Assembly (NCBI RefSeq): GCF_000344805.1
Contig: NC_020453.1
Span: 2,418,001-2,482,000, forward strand
Source: Bradyrhizobium oligotrophicum S58
GTDB lineage: Bacteria; Pseudomonadota; Alphaproteobacteria; Rhizobiales; Xanthobacteraceae
Direction: 5' to 3'
DNA length: 64,000 nucleotides
Under the pieces are notes generated by a model. That model saw only the letters and a program-made list of their open reading frames with translations. It had not been told where the DNA came from and did no database searches. Of this stretch, positions 1 through 9,526 are shown piece by piece (position 1 is the stretch's first letter; each line of letters begins with the position of its first letter). The translations under genes and the position numbers were made by a program.

Positions 1-1
1 G

Positions 2-217
2 GTCCTGAAGTCTGTCGGCGCCCACGCGACCATCGTCAGCGGCAGCATCAACACCTTCGAGCGCCTCAAGCAGGTGCGGAAACTGAGACCCTGGGGCTTC
101 ACCATCGGCTCTGCTTTGTTCGACGAGGCTTTCGGCAAGGGGCTGACCTGGCCCGAGCAGATCTCGGTCCTCGATGCCGTGCTGACCTGCGACGCCGGCG
201 CAGCGCTGAGCGCATGA
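2..217 (+). CDS. C-terminal end of a TIM-barrel protein (5' end outside window)
   Basis: An open frame enters from the left edge and ends at TGA 215-217, giving 71 visible residues. It contains TIVSGSINTFERL, then WGFTIGSALFDEAF. This spacing resembles the last two beta-alpha units of phosphate-binding TIM barrels such as HisA/HisF or NanE, where a Gly-rich strand end is followed by an (I/V)GSA/GRA strand end. I cannot name the enzyme. It lies on the same strand as the sugar-type operon that follows, 112 bases upstream of the isomerase-like gene, so it may be its first visible gene. Function beyond the fold is not claimed. Confidence 0.6.
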   Translation, partial: VLKSVGAHATIVSGSINTFERLKQVRKLRPWGFTIGSALFDEAFGKGLTWPEQISVLDAVLTCDAGAALSA

Positions 218-329
218 ACCCAGGCGGATCGGTCCCACCCGACCGCATCCGCACTTCGAAACACGCCAGAGCCCATCGCTCATGCGCAGCAGATCGATAG
301 CGTCGGCGCCAAAGGTTGGAAGCATCAAA

Positions 330-1745
330 ATGAAGTCCATGAAATTTGGCATCATCGTTGGAAGCCGCGGTTTCTTTCCGGGCCATCTCGCGGCGACCGG
401 CCGCGAGCATATGATCAGCGCGCTCGAGCGTGCCGGTCACGGCTGCGTGGTTCTTGGCACGGGCGATACCGAACATGGCGCGGTGCAGTCCTTCGAGGAT
501 GCCCGCAAATGCGCCGCGCTGTTCAAGAGCCGCGCTAGCGACATCGACGGCATCATCGTCACGCTTCCCAATTTCGGTGAAGAGCGGCCGATCGCCGACA
601 CCTTGCGCCTGTCCGGCCTCAACGTGCCCGTCCTGATCCAGGCGACCCCCGACGATCCCACGAGGATGTCGATCCAATGGCGCCGCGACAGCTTCTGCGG
701 CAAGATGTCGGCCTGCAACAATCTGCGTCAGTATGGCATCCGCTATTCGCTGACCAAGTCGCACTGCGTTGATCCGCTCAGCGACGAGTTTCAGCAGGAT
801 CTCGCCCGCTTCTCGGCGATCTGCCGCGTCGTCGGGGGACTGCGCGGGCTGCGCATCGGCGCCATAGGCGCGCGGCCGCAGGCCTTCAACACCGTCCGCT
901 ACAGCGAGAAGCTGCTCGAGAGGGCGGGGATTTCCGTCATCACGCTGGACCTTTCAGAGATTCTCGGCCGTGTGTCGCGACTGAGCGACGACCACGCGAT
1001 TGTCACCGAAAAGCTCGATGCCATCCGAAACTACATCGACATCAAGGGCGTGCCCCACGCCGCCATCCTCAGGCAGGCAAAGCTCGCAGCGGTGACCGAA
1101 GAGTGGATGCGGGAGGCCGATGTGTCCATCAGCGCGATCCAATGCTGGACCTCGCTGGAGGAAAACTATGGCGTCGTCCCCTGCACGATGATGAGCATGA
1201 TGAGCTCGAAGCTGATGTCGAGCGCTTGCGAAGTCGATGTCTGCGGGCTGATCGGCATGCACATGCTGGCCCTGGCATCCGGGACGCCGAGCGCACTGCT
1301 CGACTGGAACAACAACTACGGCTCGAACGCCAACAAGGCCGTGTGCTTCCACTGCAGCAATCTGCCCAAGGAGTTCTTCAAGAATTACCGGATGGACTTC
1401 CAGGAAATCATTGCCGGCACTGTCGGCAAGGACAACACCTACGGAACGGTCGACGGCTCGATCAAGTCCGGCCACATGACCTTTATCCGCGTGAGCACCG
1501 ACGACACATCCGGGCGGATCTGCGGCTATGTCGGGGAAGGCAAGTTCACCGAGGATCCGCTGGAAACCTTCGGCGGCGCCGGCGTGGTCGAAATCCCCGA
1601 AATGCAGAAACTGCTGCGCTATATCTGTGAGAATGGCTTCGAGCATCACGTCGCCGCGAACTTCTGCTCGGCCAGCGATGTGATCGTCGATGCGACGCGC
1701 AACTATCTCGGCTGGGATTTCCACCTGCACGACGGCAAGGCCTGA
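330..1745 (+). CDS. L-fucose/L-arabinose isomerase family protein
   Basis: 471 aa from ATG 330; a longer frame from 282 exists, but the family-like N-terminus MKFGIIVGSRGFFP begins here. The protein has the two-part layout of the FucI/AraA-like fold: an N-terminal Rossmann-like half (IDGIIVTLPNFGEE near residue 80) and a C-terminal half with metal-site candidates (SLEENYG, CEVDVCGL, HCSNLP). Members interconvert aldoses and ketoses, but many in this broad family have unknown substrates and this one is not a canonical FucI (about 590 aa) or AraA (about 500 aa). An epimerase, a phosphatase and a molybdenum hydroxylase downstream support a sugar or cyclitol pathway. Confidence 0.75.
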   Translation: MKSMKFGIIVGSRGFFPGHLAATGREHMISALERAGHGCVVLGTGDTEHGAVQSFEDARKCAALFKSRASDIDGIIVTLPNFGEERPIADTLRLSGLNVPVLIQATPDDPTRMSIQWRRDSFCGKMSACNNLRQYGIRYSLTKSHCVDPLSDEFQQDLARFSAICRVVGGLRGLRIGAIGARPQAFNTVRYSEKLLERAGISVITLDLSEILGRVSRLSDDHAIVTEKLDAIRNYIDIKGVPHAAILRQAKLAAVTEEWMREADVSISAIQCWTSLEENYGVVPCTMMSMMSSKLMSSACEVDVCGLIGMHMLALASGTPSALLDWNNNYGSNANKAVCFHCSNLPKEFFKNYRMDFQEIIAGTVGKDNTYGTVDGSIKSGHMTFIRVSTDDTSGRICGYVGEGKFTEDPLETFGGAGVVEIPEMQKLLRYICENGFEHHVAANFCSASDVIVDATRNYLGWDFHLHDGKA

Positions 1746-1842
1746 CGCCGGCTCCAGGGGGCCGGCCTCGGCCGGCTTCGACATACGCCATCTTTTTTCG
1801 GAAACCGCTGGAGCGGCAGGCGCTGCTTGGGATGAGGTGCCG

Positions 1843-3786
1843 ATGATACAGCCGATGCTCAACAAGTTGTCGGAGGCGACGGACCGCTGGAGCGTGATGC
1901 CAGAGCGCATCGCCATCATCGGCACCGGGCCACGAGGAATTTCCGTGATCGAGAGGCTCGCCGGCAGGCTCGCGGAGAGCTCAACGCTTCGGTCCCTGGT
2001 GGTTTATGCGATCGACAGCGTGGAGGTCGGTTGCGGCCGCCTATGGCGCACCGATCAGCCCGACTGGCTGCTGATGAACACCCGCTGCAAGAACGTGACG
2101 ATGTTCCCGAACCCGCCGGACGGAGCGGCCTGGCGTGCGGGCTATGGACCGACATTCATGGAATGGTGGCGGCAGATCGACGTCAATTATCCCGGTCCGT
2201 CGGGATTGGCGCCCCGGGGGCTTTACGGGAAGTACCTGAAGTTCGTCCTCGACGTGGTCGAACTGAATCTGCCCGAGCAGATGCACATCGAACGGGTGCG
2301 GGACAGGGTCACTGACATCGACGAGCATGCCGGCGAGTATGTGCTGACCTTCGAATCCGGGCGCGACAGTCTCCGTGTCGACCGTCTCGTCGTCTGTTCG
2401 GGCTATCCTCTCAGCAAGGCGAAATCGGCGAGTCAGGAATCAACGCCGTCATCACGGCACCTGACCTGCTTCGACGTGCTCGAGACCTTTCAAAGCGGCT
2501 TGTCCCTCCCGGCGGACTTGTCGGGGCAGGCCATCGGCCTCAGGGGGCTCGGCCTGTCCTTCTACGACGTGTTGTCGGAACTGACACTCGGTCGTGGCGG
2601 CCGGTTTGTTCATGGCGACGATGGGGATGTCCGATATTTGCGAAGCGGCCGCGAGCCGAGGCTGATCGTGGCGGGATCGCGCAGCGGTTTCCCCTTGCCC
2701 ATGCGCGGCAGGGACGATCGCCCCGCAGGGCTCGGCTTTGCGCCGCGATTCTTCACCGAGACACGCATTGCTGACATCCGTGCCGAGGGCCCGGCATGCT
2801 TCCGCACCAGCTACCTGCCCTGGCTCACGGCCGAAGTGAACTTCGCCTATCTCGAAAAGACACTCGCGCCCGATCGCTTCGACAGCTTCCGCAAGCAGCT
2901 TGACGCGGGCGACGCATCCACCGCGACCATCATGCCGTTGATGTCGGAGGTAGCTCACTCCTTTGGCGTCGAAGGTCTGCTCGACCTTGAAGCGATGGCC
3001 GCGCCGTTCAGGGGCATGTCGTTCCCGACCCAGGACGCCTTCAGGCGGGCGGTCGTTTCGCTGGTTCGCCAGGATGTCGCCCGCTCCGAGGCGGGCGAGT
3101 TCACCGATCCGGTCAAGGCCGCTCTCAATGTTCTCCGTTTCATCAGACCCCATATCCGCAAGGCCGTGGACCTGGGCGGGCTGACCCACACGTCCCACCA
3201 CGAATTCATCACCAGGATCGGTCCGACCATCGCTTTCCTCTCGACCGGCCCTTCCCTGACACGGGCCAGGCAACTGCTCGCGCTGATCGAAAGCGGTCTG
3301 TTGGAATTGCTTGGTCCAGGTGCGAGCTTTCGCGCGAAGGATGGGGCAGGCTTCGTCGCCTCGTCGGATGCAGTCGAGAACTACAGTGCTGATATCGATG
3401 TCCTGATCGACGCGTATGTGCCGGCGCCGAATGTCGACGTCGACGACAATCCCGCCATTCGCAGCCTGGCCGATGCCGGACTGCTGAGGAGCTTCATGGG
3501 AACAGGCGGCGTGCAAGTCACCGCCAAGCCGTTCCATCCGGTCACCAGGGACGGCGAAGTCAAGGACCGCATCCACGTGCTCGGAATACCGACCGAGGCT
3601 GCCAGGTGGTTCCTGCATGTCGGCGTAATCGAGCCGGGCGTGTGGGACGAATTCATCGACGATGCCGACGCGATCGCAACGGCCGCCATCGAAAAACTCG
3701 TCCCGAGCAATCCGGGACCGGATGAGCGGGGCAGCGAAAAGAGCAGAGAGGGCGCTACGCGGACTCCGAACAAGTATCTGAGCTGA
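1843..3786 (+). CDS. FAD-NAD(P)-binding oxidoreductase (PF13454-like)
   Basis: 647 aa. ATG 1843 has GAGG five bases upstream; the longer frame overlaps the previous gene and was rejected. Near residue 20 is a Rossmann dinucleotide motif, IAIIGTGPRGISVIERL. It is followed by GCGRLWRTDQPDWLLMNT and a long Trp-rich stretch, as in the FAD/NAD(P)-binding family related to ornithine hydroxylases. A second nucleotide site is suggested around LSGQAIGLRGLGLSFYDV. These proteins are usually large, soluble and functionally uncharacterised. Its place between a sugar isomerase and a mutarotase suggests a redox step on a sugar-derived compound, but the substrate is unknown. Confidence 0.75.
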   Translation: MIQPMLNKLSEATDRWSVMPERIAIIGTGPRGISVIERLAGRLAESSTLRSLVVYAIDSVEVGCGRLWRTDQPDWLLMNTRCKNVTMFPNPPDGAAWRAGYGPTFMEWWRQIDVNYPGPSGLAPRGLYGKYLKFVLDVVELNLPEQMHIERVRDRVTDIDEHAGEYVLTFESGRDSLRVDRLVVCSGYPLSKAKSASQESTPSSRHLTCFDVLETFQSGLSLPADLSGQAIGLRGLGLSFYDVLSELTLGRGGRFVHGDDGDVRYLRSGREPRLIVAGSRSGFPLPMRGRDDRPAGLGFAPRFFTETRIADIRAEGPACFRTSYLPWLTAEVNFAYLEKTLAPDRFDSFRKQLDAGDASTATIMPLMSEVAHSFGVEGLLDLEAMAAPFRGMSFPTQDAFRRAVVSLVRQDVARSEAGEFTDPVKAALNVLRFIRPHIRKAVDLGGLTHTSHHEFITRIGPTIAFLSTGPSLTRARQLLALIESGLLELLGPGASFRAKDGAGFVASSDAVENYSADIDVLIDAYVPAPNVDVDDNPAIRSLADAGLLRSFMGTGGVQVTAKPFHPVTRDGEVKDRIHVLGIPTEAARWFLHVGVIEPGVWDEFIDDADAIATAAIEKLVPSNPGPDERGSEKSREGATRTPNKYLS

Positions 3787-3829
3787 CGCAAACAGCGCTG
3801 ACGGCGACGCAGCAACAGGGGTGGACGAG

Positions 3830-4876
3830 ATGCAGAACCGGGTTTTTGGACACGTCGACGGGGTCGACATCCACGAGGTCACCCTGCGCTCGGACAATGG
3901 CATCGAGGCCAGGATCCTGACATGGGGTGCGGTCGTACGAGACCTGTTGATTCCCACAGCCCGGGGCCCGCAAAGGGTGGTGGTCGGTTACGACACACTG
4001 GAAGATTATGTCGCCGACACGGCTCATGCCGGGGCGATTGCGGGGCGCTTCGCCAACAGGATCGGGAACGGTCGTTTCGAAATTGATGGCCGGGACTGCC
4101 AGCTGCCTCTCAATCAGGACGGCAAGCATACGCTGCATGGAGGTGGCGACGGTCAGGGCTTCAGCCGGAGGCCATGGACGCTCGAAGCCCATGATCCAAC
4201 GTCGGTGACGATGTCGCTGCGCTCTCCGGACGGCGACGCCGGTTTTCCTGGCAATCTCGACGTTCGCTGCGTCTATCGTCTGCTAGGTCCCGCGACCCTG
4301 CAGGTTGAACTGGCCGCAACGACCGATGCCCCGACGCTCTGCAATCTCGTGAGCCATGGCTACTTCAACCTCGAACTGCCGGCCGGCTTTGCCGACGCTG
4401 CTGTGCCAAACGCCATCGACCATGAATTCGTGGTGGAGGCGGATTTCTATACGCCGGTCGACGACGACCTCATTCCGACCGGCGAAATCCGTTCGATCTC
4501 CGGTACGCCATTCGACTTCCACCGGCAAAGACCGCTGCGCAATCCGGAAAACGTCACCTATGACATTGGCTTTGTGTTGCGGCGGCAGCCCTTGCCGGGA
4601 AACGATCTGGTCCATGCCGGAACGCTGTTCGGGCCACGAACGGAAATGGCCCTCGACGTTTTCACGACCGAGCCGCACCTCCAACTCTACGATGGCGGCA
4701 GCTTCAAGGGGCCGGCCGTCGGCCTCGACGGCGCGCGTTACAGCAAGCATTGCGGCATCTGCCTCGAGCCGCAACGCTATCCTGACAGCCCCAACCATCG
4801 ACACTTCTCCGACGCCGTGCTGCGACCCGGCGACACCTATCGGCAGGTGACGGAATATCGTTTCCGCGCATCGTGA
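3830..4876 (+). CDS. Aldose 1-epimerase (GalM-like mutarotase)
   Basis: 348 aa. ATG 3830 is preferred over GTG 3821 because the AGGGG at 3817-3821 gives normal spacing only to the ATG. Family signatures are visible in order: GAVVRDLLIP, GAIAGRFANRIGNGRF (substrate-binding Arg region), NQDGKHTLHGGGDGQGFSRRPW (His of the active site), LVSHGYFNL (second catalytic His) and a C-terminal GICLEPQRYPDSPNH carrying the catalytic Glu. Galactose mutarotases interconvert alpha and beta anomers in the cytoplasm. The gene follows the FAD enzyme by 43 bases and precedes the phosphatase by 22, consistent with one operon handling an aldose. Confidence 0.9.
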   Translation: MQNRVFGHVDGVDIHEVTLRSDNGIEARILTWGAVVRDLLIPTARGPQRVVVGYDTLEDYVADTAHAGAIAGRFANRIGNGRFEIDGRDCQLPLNQDGKHTLHGGGDGQGFSRRPWTLEAHDPTSVTMSLRSPDGDAGFPGNLDVRCVYRLLGPATLQVELAATTDAPTLCNLVSHGYFNLELPAGFADAAVPNAIDHEFVVEADFYTPVDDDLIPTGEIRSISGTPFDFHRQRPLRNPENVTYDIGFVLRRQPLPGNDLVHAGTLFGPRTEMALDVFTTEPHLQLYDGGSFKGPAVGLDGARYSKHCGICLEPQRYPDSPNHRHFSDAVLRPGDTYRQVTEYRFRAS

Positions 4877-4898
4877 CACGTAACGAAGGGCGAGCAAG

Positions 4899-5729
4899 AT
4901 GGGATTCTCCTTCACGAACCAGGATCAGCAGACCCTTGTCCTGATGCAGGCTGTTGCGGAAGCAACAGCACAGGCGGCCGGCCGCTTGGCTCTGTCCTAT
5001 CTGCGTCAGAACAAGCCGCTCGAGATTGAAACCAAGGGTCCGCAAGATTTCGTCACGGCGGTCGACAGGGCCGTCGAGCTGCTGATTAGGAAGCGCCTGC
5101 AGGAAGCCTTCCCCTATCACGCCATCCTTGGCGAGGAGTTCGGGCTCGATCGGGAAGGCGAGCGGATTGTCTGGGTGCTCGATCCGATCGACGGCACCTC
5201 GAACTTCATGCGCGATCGCCCGAGCTGGTGCGTTTCGATCGGGGCTGCGATCGAGGGCCAACCGGTGCTGGGCGTCATCTACGATCCGGTCAAGGACGAA
5301 CTCTACAGCGCTGCGGCGGGTCGGGGCGCGACGCGCAACGGCGAGCCCATCACCGTGAACATGGAGAGCTCGGCCGGCAAGTCCGTATTCGGCGTGGGCT
5401 TCACCCGCGGCAAGAGCGTTGCGGCACACGCTCGGCAGATCAATCACATCCTCGAACATGGCTGCGAGTACCGGCGGTTCGGTTCATCGGCCATGATGCT
5501 CGCCCAGGTCGCTGATGGTCGGCTGGACGGCTATGCCGACGCGCGGACCAGCGTCTGGGACGTGATCGCCGGGCTTGTCCTGGTGCGCGAGGCGGGCGGG
5601 GTGATCGAAAGCTTCATTGAAAGCGGCGCGCAGGACGGGGCGATCCTGGCTGCCGCGCCGGCTGCCGCCGAAACGGCGTCACGTCTGCTTGCCATCGACC
5701 TTCAACACGACCTGCGGCAACCCGCCTGA
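4899..5729 (+). CDS. Inositol monophosphatase family phosphatase
   Basis: 276 aa, ATG 4899. Metal-binding motifs of the Mg-dependent lithium-sensitive phosphatase superfamily are intact: DFVTAVDRAVE, GEE near residue 78, DPIDGTSNFMRDRP (the DPxDGTxNF signature) and WDVIAGLVLVREAGG near the C-terminus. Members hydrolyse inositol-1-phosphate, histidinol phosphate or sugar phosphates. Substrate cannot be chosen from motifs alone. The neighbours (isomerase-like protein, mutarotase, molybdenum hydroxylase) favour a sugar or cyclitol phosphate rather than a housekeeping SuhB role. Confidence 0.88.
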   Translation: MGFSFTNQDQQTLVLMQAVAEATAQAAGRLALSYLRQNKPLEIETKGPQDFVTAVDRAVELLIRKRLQEAFPYHAILGEEFGLDREGERIVWVLDPIDGTSNFMRDRPSWCVSIGAAIEGQPVLGVIYDPVKDELYSAAAGRGATRNGEPITVNMESSAGKSVFGVGFTRGKSVAAHARQINHILEHGCEYRRFGSSAMMLAQVADGRLDGYADARTSVWDVIAGLVLVREAGGVIESFIESGAQDGAILAAAPAAAETASRLLAIDLQHDLRQPA

Positions 5730-5787
5730 TGGTCAGCGGCGGGAACGCCGCGATCGCCAATGCACCGGAAATTTGCCTGGAGGAGAC

Positions 5788-6645
5788 ATGCAAGGTCAGC
5801 AGATAACGGGTCTGCACAAGCCGGAGACGGTTGCGGAAGCGCTTGCCGCGCTTTCGGACCTGGGTGGCGGCGGGACGGTCATGGCCGGAGCTACATGGAT
5901 CATGCGGGCGCCATTCCGTCGGGAGCCGATGAAGCCGGCCTATGTCTCGCTTGCGCAGATTCCCGAACTGCATCGCATCGCGTTCACCCAAGCCCATGTG
6001 AGGATTGGCAGTGCTGTCACCCACGCCCAGCTCGTACGCGAACTCCAGGCGATTCCAGAATTGGGCGGACTGGTGTCGGCGGCCGGCGATTCGGCCAACC
6101 CTGCCGTCCGTCAGGCAGCAACCGTAGGCGGCAACTTGTGTACGGCGGATTTCGCTGCCGCCGACCTGGTCCCGGCACTGCTTTGTCAGGATGCCGAAGT
6201 CGAGATATTGACGATGGAAGGTCGCCAGTTCCTGAGCCTCGATGCCTTCCTTGGCCTTCGAGAGAGGCTTGAACGGGCCTATCTGCTCGTGTCCGTGCTG
6301 GTCCCGCGGCGCCCACTTGCCTCCGCCCATGCGCGCTTGCCGCTCAGGAAGGCCGGAGACTATCCGGTGGCCATCGTCAGTGTTGCCGTTGAACGTCGGC
6401 CAGACGGTCACATGCGAGGCGCCGCCATCGCCGTCGGATCGGTCGAAGCCGTCGCCCGGCGATGGCGCGGCCTGGAACGGGCGGTTGCGGGCCTGCCGCT
6501 CGATGCGTCGCGCATCCACCAGCTTGCCCTCGATCTGGCCGACGAGTTTGTCGGTCGGGACGGGCCTGAGGTGCCCGGATGGTATCGCGTCAAGGTGCTG
6601 CCGACCCTGGTGCGTCGCGCCTTCGCAACGCTGCAGCAACACTAG
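5788..6645 (+). CDS. Molybdenum hydroxylase FAD-binding subunit (CoxM-like)
   Basis: 285 aa. ATG 5788 has a perfect AGGAG at 5781-5785; the track-long frame from 5617 overlaps the phosphatase and is rejected. The protein shows the FAD-binding layout of the xanthine dehydrogenase medium chain: an N-terminal GGGTVMAGATWIM loop, a central TVGGNLCTADFAAADLVPALL segment (the TxGGNL motif of CoxM) and a C-terminal CO_deh_flav_C-like region (RKAGDYPVAIVSVAV). It passes electrons between the 2Fe-2S subunit and an external acceptor. The small and large subunits follow directly. Confidence 0.88.
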   Translation: MQGQQITGLHKPETVAEALAALSDLGGGGTVMAGATWIMRAPFRREPMKPAYVSLAQIPELHRIAFTQAHVRIGSAVTHAQLVRELQAIPELGGLVSAAGDSANPAVRQAATVGGNLCTADFAAADLVPALLCQDAEVEILTMEGRQFLSLDAFLGLRERLERAYLLVSVLVPRRPLASAHARLPLRKAGDYPVAIVSVAVERRPDGHMRGAAIAVGSVEAVARRWRGLERAVAGLPLDASRIHQLALDLADEFVGRDGPEVPGWYRVKVLPTLVRRAFATLQQH

Positions 6646-6660
6646 CCGGAGCGGGGAGAC

Positions 6661-7134
6661 ATGGCGGTCTGCATCAAGGTGAACGGTGAAGAACGCAGTT
6701 TCGACGGAGACGTGGTGACGCCGCTCCTGGATGTTCTGCGCAACAGCTTCTTCCTGACCGGCGCCAAGGACGTCTGCCGGGAAGGCTTCTGCGGCGCCTG
6801 CATGGTCCACGTCGACGGGGTGGCCGTGATCTCCTGCCTGACCCCGGTGGGACTGGTCGACGCCAAGAGCGTGTTGACCATCGAAGGGCTGGGCGATGAA
6901 GGTGATCTTGTCCCCCTGCAGCGGGCCCTTGAGGAGGGGGACGCGGTCCAGTGCGGCATGTGCTTTCCCGGCATCGTCATGAGCCTTACGAACTTGCTCG
7001 CGCAGCAGCCTTTGGCCACGCGCGACGACATCAAGCGCGGCCTCTGCGGCAACGTCTGTCGCTGCACCGGCTACGAACGCATCGTCGATGCCGCGCTGAC
7101 GCTCGCGAGGAACGAGAGGCACGCAGATGTCTGA
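6661..7134 (+). CDS. Molybdenum hydroxylase 2Fe-2S subunit (CoxS-like)
   Basis: 157 aa, ATG 6661 behind GGGGAG. The N-terminal plant-type ferredoxin motif is CREGFCGACMV with a further Cys in VISCL. The C-terminal helical 2Fe-2S domain carries QCGMCFPG and CGNVCRCTGYERI. Both clusters are therefore complete. Length and order match the small chain of CO dehydrogenase, aldehyde oxidase and isoquinoline oxidoreductase-type enzymes. Its end overlaps the start of the large subunit by 8 bases, suggesting translational coupling. Confidence 0.93.
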   Translation: MAVCIKVNGEERSFDGDVVTPLLDVLRNSFFLTGAKDVCREGFCGACMVHVDGVAVISCLTPVGLVDAKSVLTIEGLGDEGDLVPLQRALEEGDAVQCGMCFPGIVMSLTNLLAQQPLATRDDIKRGLCGNVCRCTGYERIVDAALTLARNERHADV

Positions 7135-9463
7135 GGCAGAAGCGCTGGCTGCGGTGGTCAATTTCGCGAGGCGTGACGCCCGCGACAAGTTGCGTGGACG
7201 CACCCGCTACATGGTGGATCAGGTAAGGCCAGGGACGCTGCACGGCTTCGTGCTGCGCGCAACCGTGCCGTCGGCGCGGATCGTGAACATCGACACGTCC
7301 GTCGCGCGCAGGATGCCCGGCGTGAGGGCTATCGTCACCGCAGAGGACGCGCCCGGCAGGTTCGGTATCGGCATTGCCGACCAGCCTCTCTTTGCAAGCG
7401 ACGTTGTGCGCTATCACGGCGAGCCGATCGCCGCCGTTGCGGCGGATACGCTTTGGCAAGCGCGGGAAGCGGCGGCTGCCATCGACGTCAGGCTCGAGGC
7501 GATGCCTGCGGTCCTGACCATGGCCGAGGCCCTGTCCAACCATGCGCACCTCGTGCACCGGGATTGGAAACGCTACGAAGTGCTGCTCGAGGCTGAGGGC
7601 GGCAGGCGGGGCGGCAATATCGCCTGGGAGGCGACGGTTGCACGCGGAGATACGGCAGCGGCCTTCGCCCGCAGCGACGTTGCAATCATCGAAAGCAGCT
7701 TCCGGGTCGGTCGGCAGAGCCACATGCAGCTGGAGCCGCGCGGGGCTATCGCCTCCTATGAGGACGGAAGGATTCACCTGGTCGCCTCGACGCAGGCGCC
7801 CTGGACCGTCAAGAACGTGACAGCGCGTGCACTCGGTCTTCCTCCCTCCCGGGTTCGTGTCACCGTGCCGCCCGTCGGTGGTGGCTTCGGAGTGAAGTAC
7901 GGCTGTTCGATCGAGCCCTATGCGGCTGCGCTTGCGCGCGCAGCGGGGAGGTCCGTCGCCCTCATCAACTCACGACAGGAAGAACTGCAGACCTGCCCGT
8001 GCCGGGAAAACGCCGACATCCACATCCGTTCGGCAGTCACCCCGGCGGGAGATATCGTCGGCCGCGAGGCCACGGTGCTGATGGATTGCGGCGCCTATGG
8101 CGGCGAGCAGATCTATCTGACGACGATGACCGCACATACGCTTGGATCGGCCTATCGGCTCGGCGCCGTCAAGATGACCAGCCGCGCGGTCTATACCAAC
8201 ACCGCCCCCAATGGGGCGTTCCGCGCCTGCAACGGGGTCTACAACGTCTTCGCACTCGAACGTCATACGGACGAAATCTGCAGCGCCATAGGCATGGACC
8301 CGCTGGAGTTCAGGCGCCGCAACGTGCTTGGCGACGGGGACATCGGATCGACCGGGCAGGTCTTCGAGGGAAATGTCCTCGGGCCGATGTTGGACCGCAT
8401 GCAAGCAATGTCCCGCTCCCAGCCATCCAAGCGAGCCGAGGTTGGGGAGCGCCTCTACGGCAAGGCGACCACGGTGGGAACCTGGTTCGTCTTTGTCGGG
8501 CCCTCCGCGGCCACCGTCAACCTCAACCCCGATGGCAGCGCCACGCTGGTGACGGCCGGGGTCGAAATCGGGCAGGGCACCATGATGCAATCCCTGCCGC
8601 AGATCGTCGCGGCCAAGCTCGGCATCCGCCCCGAAGATGTCGTGGTCAATGCCGCCGACACCGATGCGGCGGGCTTCGACGTGGGCGTAGGCGGCGGGCG
8701 GACCACGGTGTCGCTCGGTGCCGCCGCCTCGGTCGCATGCGACGAGGTGCGCCGGAAGCTGCTCGAGGTCGCAAGCAGGATGCTGCAGACGAGCCCCGAA
8801 CAACTGGTACTCCAGAATGGACATGTGGAATTTGTCGGGAGAGCTGGCGGGGGCATCCCGGTCGCCAGCATCGCCGAGCATGCCCAGGCGGTCGGCGGCC
8901 CGATCTCCGGCAGCGGCGCGTTCACGCGCGCAGGCGTGCCCGCCATGACGGGGTGCGCGGCCGGTCACTTCCTGGATGCTGTCGACATTCCCGTCTTTGC
9001 CGTCCACGAATGTGAGATCGCGATCGATCCGGAGACCGGGCATGTCGAGGTCCTCAGCTATCGGGTGGTGCAGGACGTCGGACGGGCGCTCAACCCGAGC
9101 GCCATTCACGGCCAGATTCAGGGTGGCGTGACCCAGGGACTCGGCTACGCGCTGCACGAAGAGGTGACCATCAATCCCGACGGGCAGATCGCCCAGTCGG
9201 GCTTTGGAAGCTACAGGGTCCCGCTGGCGCAGGACGTCGTCCCCGTGGAGATCGCGCTGCATGAAGGCGCCCCGTCGATGGGGCCGTTCGGGACAAAGGG
9301 AGCGGGCGAAGTGCCCATCCTGAATGTCGGCGGCACCATCGCCTGCGCCATCGCCAACGCCACCGGCAAGAGGGTGCAGGAACTGCCGCTGACCCCGCCA
9401 CGGGTCCTGAGCCTGATGCTCGACAGGACAGAACAACTCGATCTGCGGCACGCGCCGTTCTAG
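7127..9463 (+). CDS. Molybdenum hydroxylase molybdopterin-binding large subunit (CoxL/XdhB-like)
   Basis: 778 aa. Features of the Mo-binding chain are visible: GRTRYMVDQ near the start (aldehyde oxidase a/b hammerhead), QLEPRGAIASY, VGGGFGVKYG, the substrate loop NTAPNGAFRACN, GVEIGQGTMMQ and the C-terminal FGTKGAGEVPILNVGG, whose Glu is the usual base near Mo. The loop lacks the VAYRCSFR of form I CO dehydrogenase, so it is not a true CoxL. The enzyme likely hydroxylates an aldehyde, heterocycle or cyclic hemiacetal using water. An upstream mutarotase and isomerase suggest that an aldose or cyclitol derivative could be the substrate; this is inference. Confidence 0.9.
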   Translation: MSEAEALAAVVNFARRDARDKLRGRTRYMVDQVRPGTLHGFVLRATVPSARIVNIDTSVARRMPGVRAIVTAEDAPGRFGIGIADQPLFASDVVRYHGEPIAAVAADTLWQAREAAAAIDVRLEAMPAVLTMAEALSNHAHLVHRDWKRYEVLLEAEGGRRGGNIAWEATVARGDTAAAFARSDVAIIESSFRVGRQSHMQLEPRGAIASYEDGRIHLVASTQAPWTVKNVTARALGLPPSRVRVTVPPVGGGFGVKYGCSIEPYAAALARAAGRSVALINSRQEELQTCPCRENADIHIRSAVTPAGDIVGREATVLMDCGAYGGEQIYLTTMTAHTLGSAYRLGAVKMTSRAVYTNTAPNGAFRACNGVYNVFALERHTDEICSAIGMDPLEFRRRNVLGDGDIGSTGQVFEGNVLGPMLDRMQAMSRSQPSKRAEVGERLYGKATTVGTWFVFVGPSAATVNLNPDGSATLVTAGVEIGQGTMMQSLPQIVAAKLGIRPEDVVVNAADTDAAGFDVGVGGGRTTVSLGAAASVACDEVRRKLLEVASRMLQTSPEQLVLQNGHVEFVGRAGGGIPVASIAEHAQAVGGPISGSGAFTRAGVPAMTGCAAGHFLDAVDIPVFAVHECEIAIDPETGHVEVLSYRVVQDVGRALNPSAIHGQIQGGVTQGLGYALHEEVTINPDGQIAQSGFGSYRVPLAQDVVPVEIALHEGAPSMGPFGTKGAGEVPILNVGGTIACAIANATGKRVQELPLTPPRVLSLMLDRTEQLDLRHAPF

Positions 9464-9526
9464 CCGCTCGTCGCACAGCGCATCGAGCCATCGCAATGGA
9501 TCGCCGGATTGGAGTGTAGAACGAAC